Assembly (NCBI RefSeq): GCF_007830445.1
Contig: NZ_VLKR01000021.1
Coordinates: 62,001-126,000, forward strand
DNA: 64,000 bases
Source of the DNA: Sphingobacterium siyangense
GTDB lineage: Bacteria > Bacteroidota > Bacteroidia > Sphingobacteriales > Sphingobacteriaceae
Direction: 5' to 3'
Below, in pieces: positions 1 through 9,177 of the stretch. The translations under genes and the position numbers were made by a program. Position 1 is the first letter of the stretch. Every line of letters begins with the position of its first letter. The notes below the pieces were generated by a model. It did not search any database, had not been told where the DNA came from, and saw only the letters and a program-made list of their open reading frames with translations.

Positions 1-512
1 TTGAGATGATCAATATGCACGAAAGGGAGTACAAGATGAAAAAGATCTTGGATCAGGTGAAACAGGATTATGATTTTATTATCATCGATTGTTCGCCTTC
101 CTTAGGCTTAATTACAATCAATGCACTATCTGCTTCAGACTCAGTCATCATTCCGGTACAGTGCGAATACTTTGCCCTAGAAGGACTTGGTAAGTTGTTG
201 AACACAATTAAAATCGTTCAAAACCGTTTAAATACAAGTTTGGAGATCGAAGGAATTTTGTTGACCATGTATGATGTTCGTTTAAGATTGTCAAATCAGG
301 TGGTCGAGGAAGTAAAAACACATTTCACAGATTTAGTTTTTGATACGATTATTCAGCGAAATACCCGTTTGAGCGAAGCTCCAAGCTTTGGAATTTCTGT
401 TATCATGCATGATGCGTCCTGCAAAGGGGCAATTAATTATTTGAATTTGGCACGCGAGATTTTACAGAAAAACGGGCATCTTAATGAAATGAATAAAACA
501 GTAACCGCATAA
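1..512 (+). CDS. parA: ParA/Soj chromosome-partition ATPase (5' end outside window)
   Basis: C-terminal part of a ParA/Soj/MinD-type ATPase. The reading frame is open from the first bases, so the true start and the Walker A motif lie upstream of the window. The visible part has the hydrophobic strand FIIIDCSPSLGLITINAL, the Walker B-like region of ParA proteins, followed by the IPVQCEYFALEGL segment and the typical C-terminal RNTRLSEAPSFG motif. ParA binds DNA in an ATP-dependent way and moves ParB-parS complexes during chromosome segregation. parB begins two bases after the stop, so the two are co-transcribed. An internal ATG at 6 would give a protein lacking the nucleotide-binding loop and is not the start. 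Confidence 0.95.
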   Translation, partial: EMINMHEREYKMKKILDQVKQDYDFIIIDCSPSLGLITINALSASDSVIIPVQCEYFALEGLGKLLNTIKIVQNRLNTSLEIEGILLTMYDVRLRLSNQVVEEVKTHFTDLVFDTIIQRNTRLSEAPSFGISVIMHDASCKGAINYLNLAREILQKNGHLNEMNKTVTA

Positions 513-513
513 T

Positions 514-1449
514 ATGGCAGCACATCAGCGTAAAACAGGACTGGGAAGAGGTTTAGGTGCGCTATTAAACGATAGTGTAGAAGTTCCTGCTAAAAGTAAT
601 CAGCAAGTGGAAGAGGCTCCTCTAGTTACATCAACTGCTGTAAAAACAACAAAAGAGAATGGCAGTATCAGCCATGTTCGTGTAGAAGAAATATCTGTCA
701 ACCCTTTTCAGCCGCGTACGGAATTTGATCCGGTTGCTTTACAGGAGTTATCGGAATCAATTATTTTACAAGGATTAATTCAGCCGATTACCGTACGTAA
801 AATTTCGGACGGTAATTATCAGTTGATCTCCGGGGAGCGACGTCTCCGCGCTTCTCGCTTGGCCGGTATTACCGAAATCCCAGCGTATATCCGTACCGCC
901 AACGACCAGCAGATGCTGGAAATGGCCCTGATTGAGAATATTCAGCGGGAGAACCTAAATGCGATTGAAGTAGCCTTGAGCTTTCAGCGCATGATTGAGG
1001 AATGTAATCTAAAACAGGAAGAATTGGGGGAGCGAGTCAGTAAAAACCGTTCTACTGTTACAAATTATCTCCGTTTATTAAAACTCCCACCTGTCATTCA
1101 AGCGGCAATACGTGATGGAGCATTGACCATGGGACATGCTCGTGCCTTGATTAATATTCCTGAGGTTGATAAACAGCTTTATATCTTTAAGTTGATTATT
1201 GATCAAGGTTTATCCGTTCGTAAGGCGGAGGAGTTGGTTCGTGAGTTACAAAAAGGCGGTAAGAAAAAAGCCGGGAAAGATAAAGCTCCGATGTCTTTTC
1301 AATTGCAGAAGATTGAAGATGATCTGGCTTCGAAATTTTCTTCTCGTGTCAAATTGAATCTGAAGAGTACAAAAGGAAAAGGAGCAATTGAGATTCCTTT
1401 TGAATCGGAAGATGATTTAAGTCGCATTCTTGAATTGTTAGATTGGTAA
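514..1449 (+). CDS. parB: ParB/Spo0J chromosome-partition protein
   Basis: Centromere-binding partner of ParA, 311 aa, a normal length. The N-terminus has the GLGRGLGALL segment known to contact ParA. The ParB/Srx CTPase domain spans roughly residues 55-150, with GERRLR at 107-112 and ENIQR at 141-145. A helix-turn-helix at about 167-190 (LGERVSKNRSTVTNYLRLLK) recognises parS. The C-terminal part, after a lysine-rich linker near 250, should be the dimerisation domain. It follows parA by one base and is followed by a DUF5683 gene one base after its stop, so it sits in a tight operon. I saw no copy of the classical parS palindrome in the window. Confidence 0.96.
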   Translation: MAAHQRKTGLGRGLGALLNDSVEVPAKSNQQVEEAPLVTSTAVKTTKENGSISHVRVEEISVNPFQPRTEFDPVALQELSESIILQGLIQPITVRKISDGNYQLISGERRLRASRLAGITEIPAYIRTANDQQMLEMALIENIQRENLNAIEVALSFQRMIEECNLKQEELGERVSKNRSTVTNYLRLLKLPPVIQAAIRDGALTMGHARALINIPEVDKQLYIFKLIIDQGLSVRKAEELVRELQKGGKKKAGKDKAPMSFQLQKIEDDLASKFSSRVKLNLKSTKGKGAIEIPFESEDDLSRILELLDW

Positions 1450-1450
1450 T

Positions 1451-2173
1451 ATGGCCAAGTTAATAAGCTTGATATTTGCGGTGTTTGCACTGTCGGTGGT
1501 ACATGGACAGACTGTGGATACAATTCCTAAGAAACAAATAACACCCGTCAAAATAGATAGCATAAAGCAAAAATCGGTACAGGATACCGTAAAGAAGGAA
1601 TCTCGGAAGGAACGTAAAAAACGGGAGAAGGAGGAGGCTAAGGCGAAAGAGAAGGTTGTATTCAAGGATTCGACACGCTTGGCTATTGAAGCAAAAAATA
1701 AACAGGCTTGGAAACGTTCTTTGGTCCTTCCAGGCTGGGGACAATATACCAACGGTGGCGTTTGGTGGATAAAAGTGCCTGCAATCTATGGTGGCTTAAT
1801 AACAACCGTACTTGTTTTTGATTTTAATAACCGTTATTATAAGGAATTACTGGGGGTGTTACAGGACAAAGCTCTTGGTAAGCCTATTGATCCTTATTAC
1901 ATCGGAATCTCAGACCAATCTATCATCCGAGCAAAAGATAATGCGCGGCGAAATCGAGACCTCATGGTGCTACTTACGTTAGGTGTTTATGGCCTGAATG
2001 TCGCAGAGGCTTATATTGACTCGATGCTTAAATATCGCTGGAGCATTGGCGACGATAAACCCAAAAAGACTGCTTTCTTAATTGGACCTACTTTAATGGA
2101 TGCGAGTCTCGCGTCGGGAACTTATTCATTTAAACCTACTGTAGGACTTAAATTAACCATGAAATTCAATTAA
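1451..2173 (+). CDS. DUF5683 domain-containing envelope protein
   Basis: 240-aa protein of unknown function. A signal peptide (MAKLISLIFAVFALSVVHGQ) is followed by a highly charged Lys/Glu linker (about residues 45-75). The DUF5683-like part then begins at SLVLPGWGQYTNGGVWWIKVP, with hydrophobic segments near 105-125 and 165-185. Placement directly behind parAB and ahead of dapB and lepB is a recurring order in Bacteroidota, which supports the family call. It is probably anchored in the envelope. The charged linker could cross the periplasm, but that is inference. Confidence 0.8.
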   Translation: MAKLISLIFAVFALSVVHGQTVDTIPKKQITPVKIDSIKQKSVQDTVKKESRKERKKREKEEAKAKEKVVFKDSTRLAIEAKNKQAWKRSLVLPGWGQYTNGGVWWIKVPAIYGGLITTVLVFDFNNRYYKELLGVLQDKALGKPIDPYYIGISDQSIIRAKDNARRNRDLMVLLTLGVYGLNVAEAYIDSMLKYRWSIGDDKPKKTAFLIGPTLMDASLASGTYSFKPTVGLKLTMKFN

Positions 2174-2359
2174 CTTCCGTATTCCTAAGGTGGATATTTC
2201 GATTGGAAATGATTGTTGATCAGGGTTTATCTAATTTGTCTTTTAGTGAATATTGCATATACACTGCTCGTTCAGATTGATGTTTGTGGTTTTTAAACAT
2301 GGGTATTTCATTGGAATTTTTTAATTTTAAAAATAAACTATACTTTTTTTTCTAAATAT

Positions 2360-3103
2360 ATGAACATCATTCTCTTGGGATATGGCAAAATGGGGCAGAT
2401 TATCGAAAGATACGCACTGAAAAGAGGCCATCAAATTTTTTTAGTTGTCGATGAACATAATCGTCCTAACCTGACTGCTGATGATATCAAAGGGGCTGAT
2501 GTCGCAATAGACTTTAGTGTACCTTTCGCGGCACTGGATAATATGAATCTTTGCCTTGAGGCAGGTGTACCTATTGTCGTCGGAACAACCGGTTGGTATG
2601 ATCAACTGGAGGAAGTTAAGGCGAAGTGTTTGGAGGCTGATGGTTCCATTTTGTATGGATCTAACTTTTCCATCGGAGTGAATGTATTCTTCCATATCAA
2701 TAGAATGTTGGCGAAGGCCTTACAGCCGTACAAACAATATGATGTCCAGGTAGAGGAGATACATCACATTCACAAACTGGATGCACCTAGTGGTACAGCA
2801 ATTACGATTGCTGAGGGGATATTGGATAATAGCGATGTGAAAACCAACTGGGTGAATACGGTTATTGGTGATCAGGATGAAATTATTCCAAAACCACAGG
2901 AGCTTTTAATTGAAAGTCATCGTATCGAAGAGGTTCCGGGAACACATACGGTACTTTATAGTTCTGAGGTTGACCAAATAGAGTTTAAGCATACCGCACA
3001 TAGCCGCGATGGATTTGCCTTAGGAGCTGTAGTTGCTGCTGAATGGTTGAATGGCAAAAAAGGTTTCTATCAGGTTACTGAAATTTTTGATTTTAATAAA
3101 TAG
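2360..3103 (+). CDS. dapB: 4-hydroxy-tetrahydrodipicolinate reductase
   Basis: Reduces 4-hydroxy-tetrahydrodipicolinate with NAD(P)H in the diaminopimelate/lysine pathway. The N-terminal Rossmann motif is GYGKMGQ (residues 7-13). The segment VVGTTGW (about 74-80) and the catalytic-site motif HIHKLDAPSGTA (about 136-147) are diagnostic of DapB. 247 aa fits the short Bacteroidota form. It lies 186 bp after the DUF5683 gene and 16 bp before lepB. DapF, further down the same pathway, is encoded at 20165-20944. The ATG at 2360 is followed at once by the Rossmann strand, so the start is secure. Confidence 0.96.
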   Translation: MNIILLGYGKMGQIIERYALKRGHQIFLVVDEHNRPNLTADDIKGADVAIDFSVPFAALDNMNLCLEAGVPIVVGTTGWYDQLEEVKAKCLEADGSILYGSNFSIGVNVFFHINRMLAKALQPYKQYDVQVEEIHHIHKLDAPSGTAITIAEGILDNSDVKTNWVNTVIGDQDEIIPKPQELLIESHRIEEVPGTHTVLYSSEVDQIEFKHTAHSRDGFALGAVVAAEWLNGKKGFYQVTEIFDFNK

Positions 3104-3119
3104 TATTAATAAGTAGATT

Positions 3120-4688
3120 ATGGGCTTAATTATATTTGCGGTTTTAACAGCAATATCGGGATATGGACTGTGGCAATTGTTTGTTAAAGCTGGCAGAAAT
3201 GGCTGGGAAGCAATCGTACCTTTTTATAGCCAGTATATTCAGGCGAAATTGACAGGAAGACCTACATGGTGGGTAGTTTTATTGCTCGTACCGATTGTCA
3301 ATGTCTTTGTTTTCTATAATCTTTACCTTGATTTTATCCATTGCTTTGGAAAACGCCGTTTTTGGGAGAATGCTGCTGCAGTTTTAGTACCTTTTATTGT
3401 TCTGCCAATGTGGGCAAAGGACAATAACGTACGTTTTTTGAATGGCTTATATGCTAAGAATTTAAAGGCTGCAAGCCAAGAAGGTCTTGAATTGACTGAA
3501 GAGAAGCGTGCCGAAATTGCACTCGAATCTTATAAAGAATATAAAATTAAATATCCGTACAAGAAATCGATGGTACGCGAATGGGCAGATGCCATTGTAT
3601 TTGCAACCGTAGCGGCATCGCTTATTCGTGGCTTCCTGATTGAAGCTTATATGATTCCAACAGGATCTATGGAGCGTACCTTGTTGATCGGGGATTTCTT
3701 ATTTGTGAGCAAGTTAAATTATGGTCCCCGTGTTCCTAATACGCCGATTGCCTTTCCTTTTGCGCATCATACGATGCCCATCACTGGCGGAAAAGCATAT
3801 TCTGAATTGATTGAGCTTCCTTATAAACGTTTGCCAGGATTTCAAAAAATTGAACGTAATGATGTCGTTGTTTTCAATTTTCCTGCGGGTGACACTGTCG
3901 CGCTTGAAAACCAAAATTCAAGTTATTATGATCTTGTTCGAGTTTATGGTTGGCAGACTATCAATTCTCAGTTTACAATTCAGGCAAGACCTATCGATAA
4001 GAGGGAGAACTATATTAAACGCTGTGTTGGATTGCCTGGCGATAAGATTTTCATGAAAGATGCTAAACTCTTTGTGAACGATCAACCAGGATTTGATCCT
4101 CCAGAAAGCCAATTGGACTATCTTGTATTAACGGATGGTACCCCATTAAATATGGATAGATTACGGGAGTTGAGAATAGAAGCGGTCGGTGGCGATCAGC
4201 AGCCTGGCGTTTATCAGTTGTTCATGACAAAAGATGAACTAGCCATTGTAAAATCTTGGTCGAATGTCAAAGAAATCAGAAGGAATCCTGTTGGAGAAGG
4301 AGCTTATCCGTATGATCCACAATACAAATGGAATTTTGACAATTTTGGACCGATTTTAATCCCGAAGAAAGGATGGACAGTGGCATTAAATGCACAGACT
4401 CTGCCCATTTATGAAAGAGCTATCCGTGTTTACGAGAATAACAAGTTAGAAAAACGTTCGGATGGGATCTATATCAATGATGTGAAAGCAGACCATTATA
4501 CGTTTAAAATGGATTACTTTTGGATGATGGGTGATAATCGCCATAATTCCCTGGATTCAAGGGGCTGGGGATTTGTTCCCGAAGATCATGTTGTCGGAAA
4601 GGCTTTATTTACTTGGATGAGCTGGGATGACATTGGTACAGGACTTTCGAAAATTCGCTGGAACCGTATCTTTAAAGGAATTCATTAA
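3120..4688 (+). CDS. lepB: Signal peptidase I with N-terminal DUF5684-like membrane domain
   Basis: Membrane serine protease (S26 family) that removes signal peptides from exported proteins. Residues 1-115 hold hydrophobic helices resembling the DUF5684 module (GWEAIVPFYSQYI). A further membrane segment near 155-175 precedes the catalytic part. The nucleophile is Ser183 in MIPTGSME and the general base is Lys300 in NYIKRCVGLPGDKI. The C-terminal box GDNRHNSLDSRGWGFV completes the family signature. At 522 aa it is long, through the N-terminal module and insertions between the Ser and Lys boxes and before the last box. The operon ends at the hairpin near 4732. Confidence 0.95.
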   Translation: MGLIIFAVLTAISGYGLWQLFVKAGRNGWEAIVPFYSQYIQAKLTGRPTWWVVLLLVPIVNVFVFYNLYLDFIHCFGKRRFWENAAAVLVPFIVLPMWAKDNNVRFLNGLYAKNLKAASQEGLELTEEKRAEIALESYKEYKIKYPYKKSMVREWADAIVFATVAASLIRGFLIEAYMIPTGSMERTLLIGDFLFVSKLNYGPRVPNTPIAFPFAHHTMPITGGKAYSELIELPYKRLPGFQKIERNDVVVFNFPAGDTVALENQNSSYYDLVRVYGWQTINSQFTIQARPIDKRENYIKRCVGLPGDKIFMKDAKLFVNDQPGFDPPESQLDYLVLTDGTPLNMDRLRELRIEAVGGDQQPGVYQLFMTKDELAIVKSWSNVKEIRRNPVGEGAYPYDPQYKWNFDNFGPILIPKKGWTVALNAQTLPIYERAIRVYENNKLEKRSDGIYINDVKADHYTFKMDYFWMMGDNRHNSLDSRGWGFVPEDHVVGKALFTWMSWDDIGTGLSKIRWNRIFKGIH

Positions 4689-4731
4689 TAATTGCAAGTT
4701 CAGCAATAGTTTTGCTATTTTGAGGGTAATA

Positions 4732-4763
4732 AAAAGGGCTTTCGTTTAAGAAAGCCCTTTTCT
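4732..4763. terminator. Bidirectional hairpin terminator between lepB and pdxJ
   Basis: Perfect 12-bp arms AAAAGGGCTTTC and GAAAGCCCTTTT around a 6-nt loop. The arms carry their own A-run and T-run, so the hairpin can work on both strands. It lies just past the lepB stop and serves convergent pdxJ as well. Confidence 0.88.
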
Positions 4764-4840
4764 ATTTATGCATTTTTGTGCAATTCGGTAGATCACAAGA
4801 AGCTCATTTATAAAGTTAGCGCTCTTCGCCGAACATGCTA

Positions 4841-5557
4841 TTACTTCAAACAAGCCAGATAACGTTTGATTGTTTCTTCTAATCCTAGGTATAGTGCATC
4901 AGAGATGAGGGCATGGCCAATACTTACTTCCAGGAGTTCAGGGATATGTTGGTTGAAATATTGCAAATTGTTGAGATCTAAGTCATGGCCCGCATTTAGA
5001 CCTAAACCGACTTCACGTGCTTTTAATGCAGCTTTGAAATACGGTTTTATAGCGAGTTCCTTGTCAAAGCCATATTCCGTGGCAAAACCTTCTGTGTAAA
5101 GTTCAATGCGATCTGTTCCTGTTTCTGCCGCAGCCTCTACCATTTCTTCAACCGGATCAACAAAAATAGAAACACGTATACCTGCATCTTTGAACAATTT
5201 GCACATATCTTGTAGGTAGGCTTTGTTCTTAATGGTATCCCAGCCATGATTCGAGGTCAATTGTCCTTCGGTATCTGGCACTAAGGTTACTTGTGCTGGT
5301 TTATTGGCCAATACAAGGTCAATAAATTTCTGTTCCTGGCAATTTCCTTCAATATTGAGTTCGGTCTGGATTGCTGCTTTTAAGTCAAAGACATCCTGAT
5401 AGCGAATATGTCTTTCATCAGGTCTCGGGTGGACAGTGATACCCTGTGCTCCAAAACGTTCACAGGCTAATGCTGCAGATACTAGATTAGGATTATTGCC
5501 ACCTCTGGAATTTCTGAGCGTTGCGATTTTATTGATATTTACTGAAAGTCTAGTCAT
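4841..5557 (-). CDS. pdxJ: Pyridoxine 5'-phosphate synthase
   Basis: Condenses 1-deoxyxylulose 5-phosphate with 3-amino-2-oxopropyl phosphate in vitamin B6 synthesis. The 238-aa product starts MTRLSVNINKIATLRNSRGG, the standard PdxJ N-terminus. It carries FGAQGITVHPRPDERHIR, then IELYTEGFA and GLGLNAGHDLDLNNL, typical TIM-barrel phosphate and substrate segments. An upstream in-frame TTG at 5587 would add ten residues (MYFYNITYRK) that PdxJ lacks and sits in a TTTG box of the likely promoter, so I chose the ATG at 5557. It is convergent with lepB and divergent from the diadenylate cyclase gene. Confidence 0.95.
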   Translation of the reverse strand: MTRLSVNINKIATLRNSRGGNNPNLVSAALACERFGAQGITVHPRPDERHIRYQDVFDLKAAIQTELNIEGNCQEQKFIDLVLANKPAQVTLVPDTEGQLTSNHGWDTIKNKAYLQDMCKLFKDAGIRVSIFVDPVEEMVEAAAETGTDRIELYTEGFATEYGFDKELAIKPYFKAALKAREVGLGLNAGHDLDLNNLQYFNQHIPELLEVSIGHALISDALYLGLEETIKRYLACLK

Positions 5558-5617
5558 TTTCCTGTATGTTATGTTGTAAAAATACAAATAATATCTATTT
5601 TTTTTTAACTTGCATAT

Positions 5618-6412
5618 ATGGATGGAATCGACTATAGCCTGTTTAGCGGCTTTCGCCTATTGGACGTTATTGATATCATATTGGTAGCGATTATTATCTA
5701 CTATATCTATAGTTTGATTAGAGGGACCATTGCTGTTAATATCCTGATTGGTGTAGCACTGTTTTATGGTGTTTATATAGTCGTTAAGCAGATGCACATG
5801 CGTTTACTGACCGAGATATTCGGCGGTTTTATATCTGTAGGGTCCATTGCATTGATTGTCGTGTTCCAACAGGAAATCAGGCGGTTCTTACTGCACGTTG
5901 GGAAGAACATATCCATGAAACGGAAAAAAGTTTTTTGGTCATTTATCGGGAATAAGAAAGCTATACAAAAGGATTTGACGGAAGACTTAAAACCGGTTAT
6001 TGAAGCCTGTAGAAGCATGTCGCGTACACGGACAGGTGCTTTATTGGTTTTTTCAAAATATTTTGATGAGGAGTATTATCAGAGTAGTGGTGAGTATATC
6101 GATGCCCATATTTCGAAGCGCCTGATTGAAAGTATCTTTCATAAAAATAGTCCTTTGCATGATGGAGCAGTCGTTATTGTTGATTTTAAGATTATGACAG
6201 CATCTTGTGTGCTACCATTGTCGGATAGTGAGGATTTGCCGCTGCAATTCGGACTACGCCATCGCGCTGCTATTGGGGTGACGGAAATCTCGGATGCGAT
6301 TGCTGTTATTGTCTCTGAAGAGACCGGTGAGATCTCTTTTGCGAAAGACGGAAATGTCAATATGAACGTTTCACCAGAAGAACTTGAGCAATTGCTAAAA
6401 GACGAGCTATAA
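5618..6412 (+). CDS. cdaA: Membrane diadenylate cyclase (CdaA/DacA type)
   Basis: Makes cyclic di-AMP from two ATP. Three hydrophobic segments lie in residues 15-85, then a short linker and the DAC (DisA_N) domain. Catalytic motifs are intact: DGA at 182-184 (SPLHDGAVVI) and RHR at 214-216 (GLRHRAAIG). 264 aa matches the CdaA family (TIGR00159). No CdaR regulator gene is adjacent, unlike the Firmicutes arrangement. c-di-AMP usually governs potassium and turgor balance; that role here comes from family knowledge. A TAACTTG element ends 5 bases before the ATG and may be a near-leaderless promoter. Confidence 0.93.
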   Translation: MDGIDYSLFSGFRLLDVIDIILVAIIIYYIYSLIRGTIAVNILIGVALFYGVYIVVKQMHMRLLTEIFGGFISVGSIALIVVFQQEIRRFLLHVGKNISMKRKKVFWSFIGNKKAIQKDLTEDLKPVIEACRSMSRTRTGALLVFSKYFDEEYYQSSGEYIDAHISKRLIESIFHKNSPLHDGAVVIVDFKIMTASCVLPLSDSEDLPLQFGLRHRAAIGVTEISDAIAVIVSEETGEISFAKDGNVNMNVSPEELEQLLKDEL

Positions 6413-6448
6413 AACTAAAAGCCGATTTATAAAAAAGGCTTTAAATGC

Positions 6449-6490
6449 AATGCCCCCAAAAAGTGAGATACTTTCTGGGGGCATTTTTTA
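6449..6490 (+). terminator. Terminator after the diadenylate cyclase gene
   Basis: Arms AATGCCCCCA and TGGGGGCATT are separated by about 17 nt and followed by a T-run. It lies 36 bp past the cdaA stop and just before the 3' end of the convergent DUF2911 gene. Confidence 0.85.
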
Positions 6491-6501
6491 GCTATAAATA
6501 C

Positions 6502-7347
6502 CTATTTCTTTGCAGCGTTGATAACTTGTGTGTTCAATTTGATGTATTCACTATTTTTATCTGCTGTGGCAACTTCAAGACCTTTCGTTGCAGTTTCTAT
6601 TGCACCTTTTTTATCTCCAGCTTTTAATTGAGCTTTTGCTTTCCAATAAAGGACGTGGGCAGCTTTAGGTTGAGCTTTGGCGGCTTCGTCATACCAGTTT
6701 AGCGCTTTATTTAGATCTAAGTTATTACTGAAGTAATATTGGGCTGCGGCAAAATAAGGTTTTTTCTCGCCCTTCATAGCTTCGTCGATGGAAGCTAATA
6801 TTTTAGCCTGTTGATTGACTTTGAGATCAACCTTTACTGACGTTTTTTCCCAAGCCAAACTCAATACAGCACCTGTAGGCGTAACATTGTCGAAAGAAAT
6901 GCTGAAAGTTTCTACTGGATTTGCTAGCGTATGAGGTTTCACATTGAAGCGCAAAGCATCTTCACTTTGTTTATAGGTATAGGCGCCCCATTGTTTTGTG
7001 TTTTTACTGATGATGATCGTCCATTCCGATTTGTTGGGGATTGTGAAAAGAGCATAGGTTCCGGCGGAAAGCTTGTGTCCATTCAGCTCAACATCCCCTT
7101 CAAAAGTTAATGTGGTATTTGTATTTGCACCTGTGCGCCATACTTCGTTGTAAGGAACAAGATCACCAAAAATCTTACGACCGTTCACGCTAGGTCTGCT
7201 GTAATTAAGGGTTACGTTTTCAATACCTAAACCTTGTGTAACTGTCTGTGAGCTACTTGCTGCAGGTAGCTTTAGCTGAGCAAAAGATTCGTTGACCGTA
7301 AACATCATTGTTGCGGCAATGGCAATTGCAAAAAGATTCTTTTTCAT
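6502..7347 (-). CDS. DUF2911 domain protein with TPR-like tail, exported
   Basis: 281-aa secreted protein. The signal peptide is MKKNLFAIAIAATMMFTVNESFAQ. Residues about 25-170 match the DUF2911 pattern (NYSRPSVNGRKIFGDLVPYNEVWRTGAN, then GTYALFTIPNKSEWTIIIS). The C-terminal 110 residues are alanine/lysine-rich helices in tandem (AAQYYFSNNLDLNKALNWYDEAAKAQ, KAKAQLKAGDKKGAIETATKGLEVA), which look like two or three TPR repeats. The role is unknown; members are periplasmic or outer-membrane-associated in Bacteroidota. I chose the ATG at 7347 over the one at 7356 because it opens the signal peptide cleanly. Confidence 0.85.
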   Translation of the reverse strand: MKKNLFAIAIAATMMFTVNESFAQLKLPAASSSQTVTQGLGIENVTLNYSRPSVNGRKIFGDLVPYNEVWRTGANTNTTLTFEGDVELNGHKLSAGTYALFTIPNKSEWTIIISKNTKQWGAYTYKQSEDALRFNVKPHTLANPVETFSISFDNVTPTGAVLSLAWEKTSVKVDLKVNQQAKILASIDEAMKGEKKPYFAAAQYYFSNNLDLNKALNWYDEAAKAQPKAAHVLYWKAKAQLKAGDKKGAIETATKGLEVATADKNSEYIKLNTQVINAAKK

Positions 7348-7523
7348 CTGTATCATTGTTTGTTTGTTGTATGCTTAATCCTGTGGTTCAATATGCTCTT
7401 GATATGCATTTGATCATAACTTCTATTTCTCCTGTTGAAAAACAGAAAATCTGATTATAGCATGGCTGTAATATTTAATGGCTCTTACAGCATCTATCTC
7501 CTAAAAATAGGAAGAATTTTAAG

Positions 7524-7558
7524 AAAAAAGGGCATCTATTTTTTAGATGCCCTTTTTT
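7524..7558 (-). terminator. Terminator of the sugar transporter gene
   Basis: Perfect 15-bp arms AAAAAAGGGCATCTA and TAGATGCCCTTTTTT around five T. It lies 25 bp beyond the transporter stop in its direction of transcription. Confidence 0.9.
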
Positions 7559-7582
7559 CCTAAAATATAAGATGGATTTACA

Positions 7583-8875
7583 TTAATTCGTTTTGCCAAC
7601 TTTATGGCCTACTATAGAGAAAAACATAATGTATAGATAGCCCGGAATCATTGCATATAGGAATGCATGTTGAAAATCAATATGTAAATGATCTTTTAAC
7701 AATCCGTAGATCAAAGGCCATATAGCACCACCTGCAATACCCATAATCATGATGGCTGACCCTGTTTTCGTGAACTTTCCGAGGCCTTTAATTCCTAGCG
7801 GGAAGATCGCTGGCCACATGAGGGAGTTAGCGATTCCTAACAAGGCAACGAATATAAATGAAGTTGTACCAGTCGTAAAAACAGAAATAATGGTGAATGT
7901 GATGCCAATGATTGTGCAAATGCGTAAGGCCATTTGTTGTGATACAAATCTTGGAATAGAAATAATACCAATAATATAACCGATCAACATACAAGCGAGT
8001 GTAAATGCTGTTGCATAGGTTGTAAAGAAAGGATCAACTTTCAGTTCGCGTGCATAGACGCCAATGATATCTCCCGCCATAACTTCGACGGCCACACAGA
8101 AGAAGATTGCCAAAGCTCCCAAGAACAAATGTGGATATTGAAATATCGATGTTTTCTTTGCTGCCACAGTTCCGCTTTCTGCGCTGGTTTCTTCTTCTGC
8201 ATCCACATCGACCTCAGGCAGGTGTGTGAACTTTAAGAATATTGCGAAGGCAACGAATATAATTGCTAGCGAGATGTATGGAGTATGTACGCGTTGAAGA
8301 AGATCATCTAAGATCGCATTCTTTTGGACAAGATCCGTTGTTGCTTCCAATTTTGCTGTTACCTTTTGAGCATCTTTTAAAAAGAGTGTTCCGAAAAGGA
8401 TAGGTACAATGATACCAGCCGATTTATTGAAAAATCCAGCTATTGAAATACGTTGTGCAGCGCTATCAATGGGACCAATAATACTTAAGTAAGGGTTAAC
8501 GGCTGTTTGTAATAATGCCATTCCTGAACCTTGGATGAAAATTCCTGTTAAAAATAGGCCGTAGCTTCTATTATCTGCCGCAGGAATAAAGATCAAAGAT
8601 CCTAAACCTAATATAATAAGACTGACAACTAAACCATTTTGGAAACCAATTTTTTTAATGATGACTGAGCTTGGAAGTGCTAGGAAAAAATAAGCAATAT
8701 AGGAAGCAAAGGTTACGAAGAAAGCTTGCAAATCTGTTTCGAGGTTACAAGCAATTTTTAAGAATGGAATTAAGGTTCCGTTTGCCCAGGTAATAAAACC
8801 GAGGATAAAAAATAAACCACAGCAGATGGCCATAGGGCGGAAAGCTGTTTTACCAACGTTAGGATTAGTGGTCAT
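7583..8875 (-). CDS. Sugar MFS transporter (FucP/GluP family)
   Basis: 430-aa inner-membrane permease with about 12 hydrophobic segments. The N-terminal motif FILGFITWANGTLIPFLK and the loop LSIIGPIDSAAQRISIAGFFNKSAGIIVP are typical of the FucP/GluP branch of the major facilitator family, which carries glucose, galactose or fucose by proton symport. The cytoplasmic central loop (about residues 225-245) is acidic (EVDVDAEEETSAES). No sugar-catabolic gene lies next to it, so the substrate cannot be named. It is monocistronic, with its own terminator downstream. Confidence 0.9.
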   Translation of the reverse strand: MTTNPNVGKTAFRPMAICCGLFFILGFITWANGTLIPFLKIACNLETDLQAFFVTFASYIAYFFLALPSSVIIKKIGFQNGLVVSLIILGLGSLIFIPAADNRSYGLFLTGIFIQGSGMALLQTAVNPYLSIIGPIDSAAQRISIAGFFNKSAGIIVPILFGTLFLKDAQKVTAKLEATTDLVQKNAILDDLLQRVHTPYISLAIIFVAFAIFLKFTHLPEVDVDAEEETSAESGTVAAKKTSIFQYPHLFLGALAIFFCVAVEVMAGDIIGVYARELKVDPFFTTYATAFTLACMLIGYIIGIISIPRFVSQQMALRICTIIGITFTIISVFTTGTTSFIFVALLGIANSLMWPAIFPLGIKGLGKFTKTGSAIMIMGIAGGAIWPLIYGLLKDHLHIDFQHAFLYAMIPGYLYIMFFSIVGHKVGKTN

Positions 8876-9067
8876 GTTTTGTTTTATTATATTTAGTTAA
8901 GTTATCGTTCGAGGATTGGTAAATCAGCAGGAATAAGGAATGAACAAACGATTGCGCTTCATAATTACTGATTTTTAAAGTATCCATCCTACAAGACTAC
9001 TTAAATTTCTTGAATATTGGAAATAAATAAAGGCATATTTTTGGGGGATTTTGATAATTAATTGACA
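8876..9067. other. Upstream region of the sugar transporter, no gene seen
   Basis: AT-rich spacer between the transporter start and the terminator of the thioesterase operon. I see no convincing coding sequence, RNA or -7 box. A 93-codon frame that crosses it has no protein-like character. Confidence 0.5.
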
Positions 9068-9105
9068 AAAAAAAGAAGGATAAATTGTGAAATTTATCCT
9101 TCTTT
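9068..9105 (-). terminator. Terminator of the kinase-DinB-thioesterase operon
   Basis: 15-bp perfect arms AAAGAAGGATAAATT and AATTTATCCTTCTTT with a short loop. On the reverse strand a run of eight T follows the stem. It lies about 70 bp past the thioesterase stop. Confidence 0.9.
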
Positions 9106-9177
9106 GCTTATAAATATTGTCGAATTGTAATTGGAACGTGGTGATAAATCGAGTTAGCAAGAGCCGTATAGTTATCG

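Noticed and set aside
1..2400. Origin-proximal parS site near parAB
   Set aside because: I looked for the TGTTTCACGTGAAACA type palindrome and did not find it in this window.
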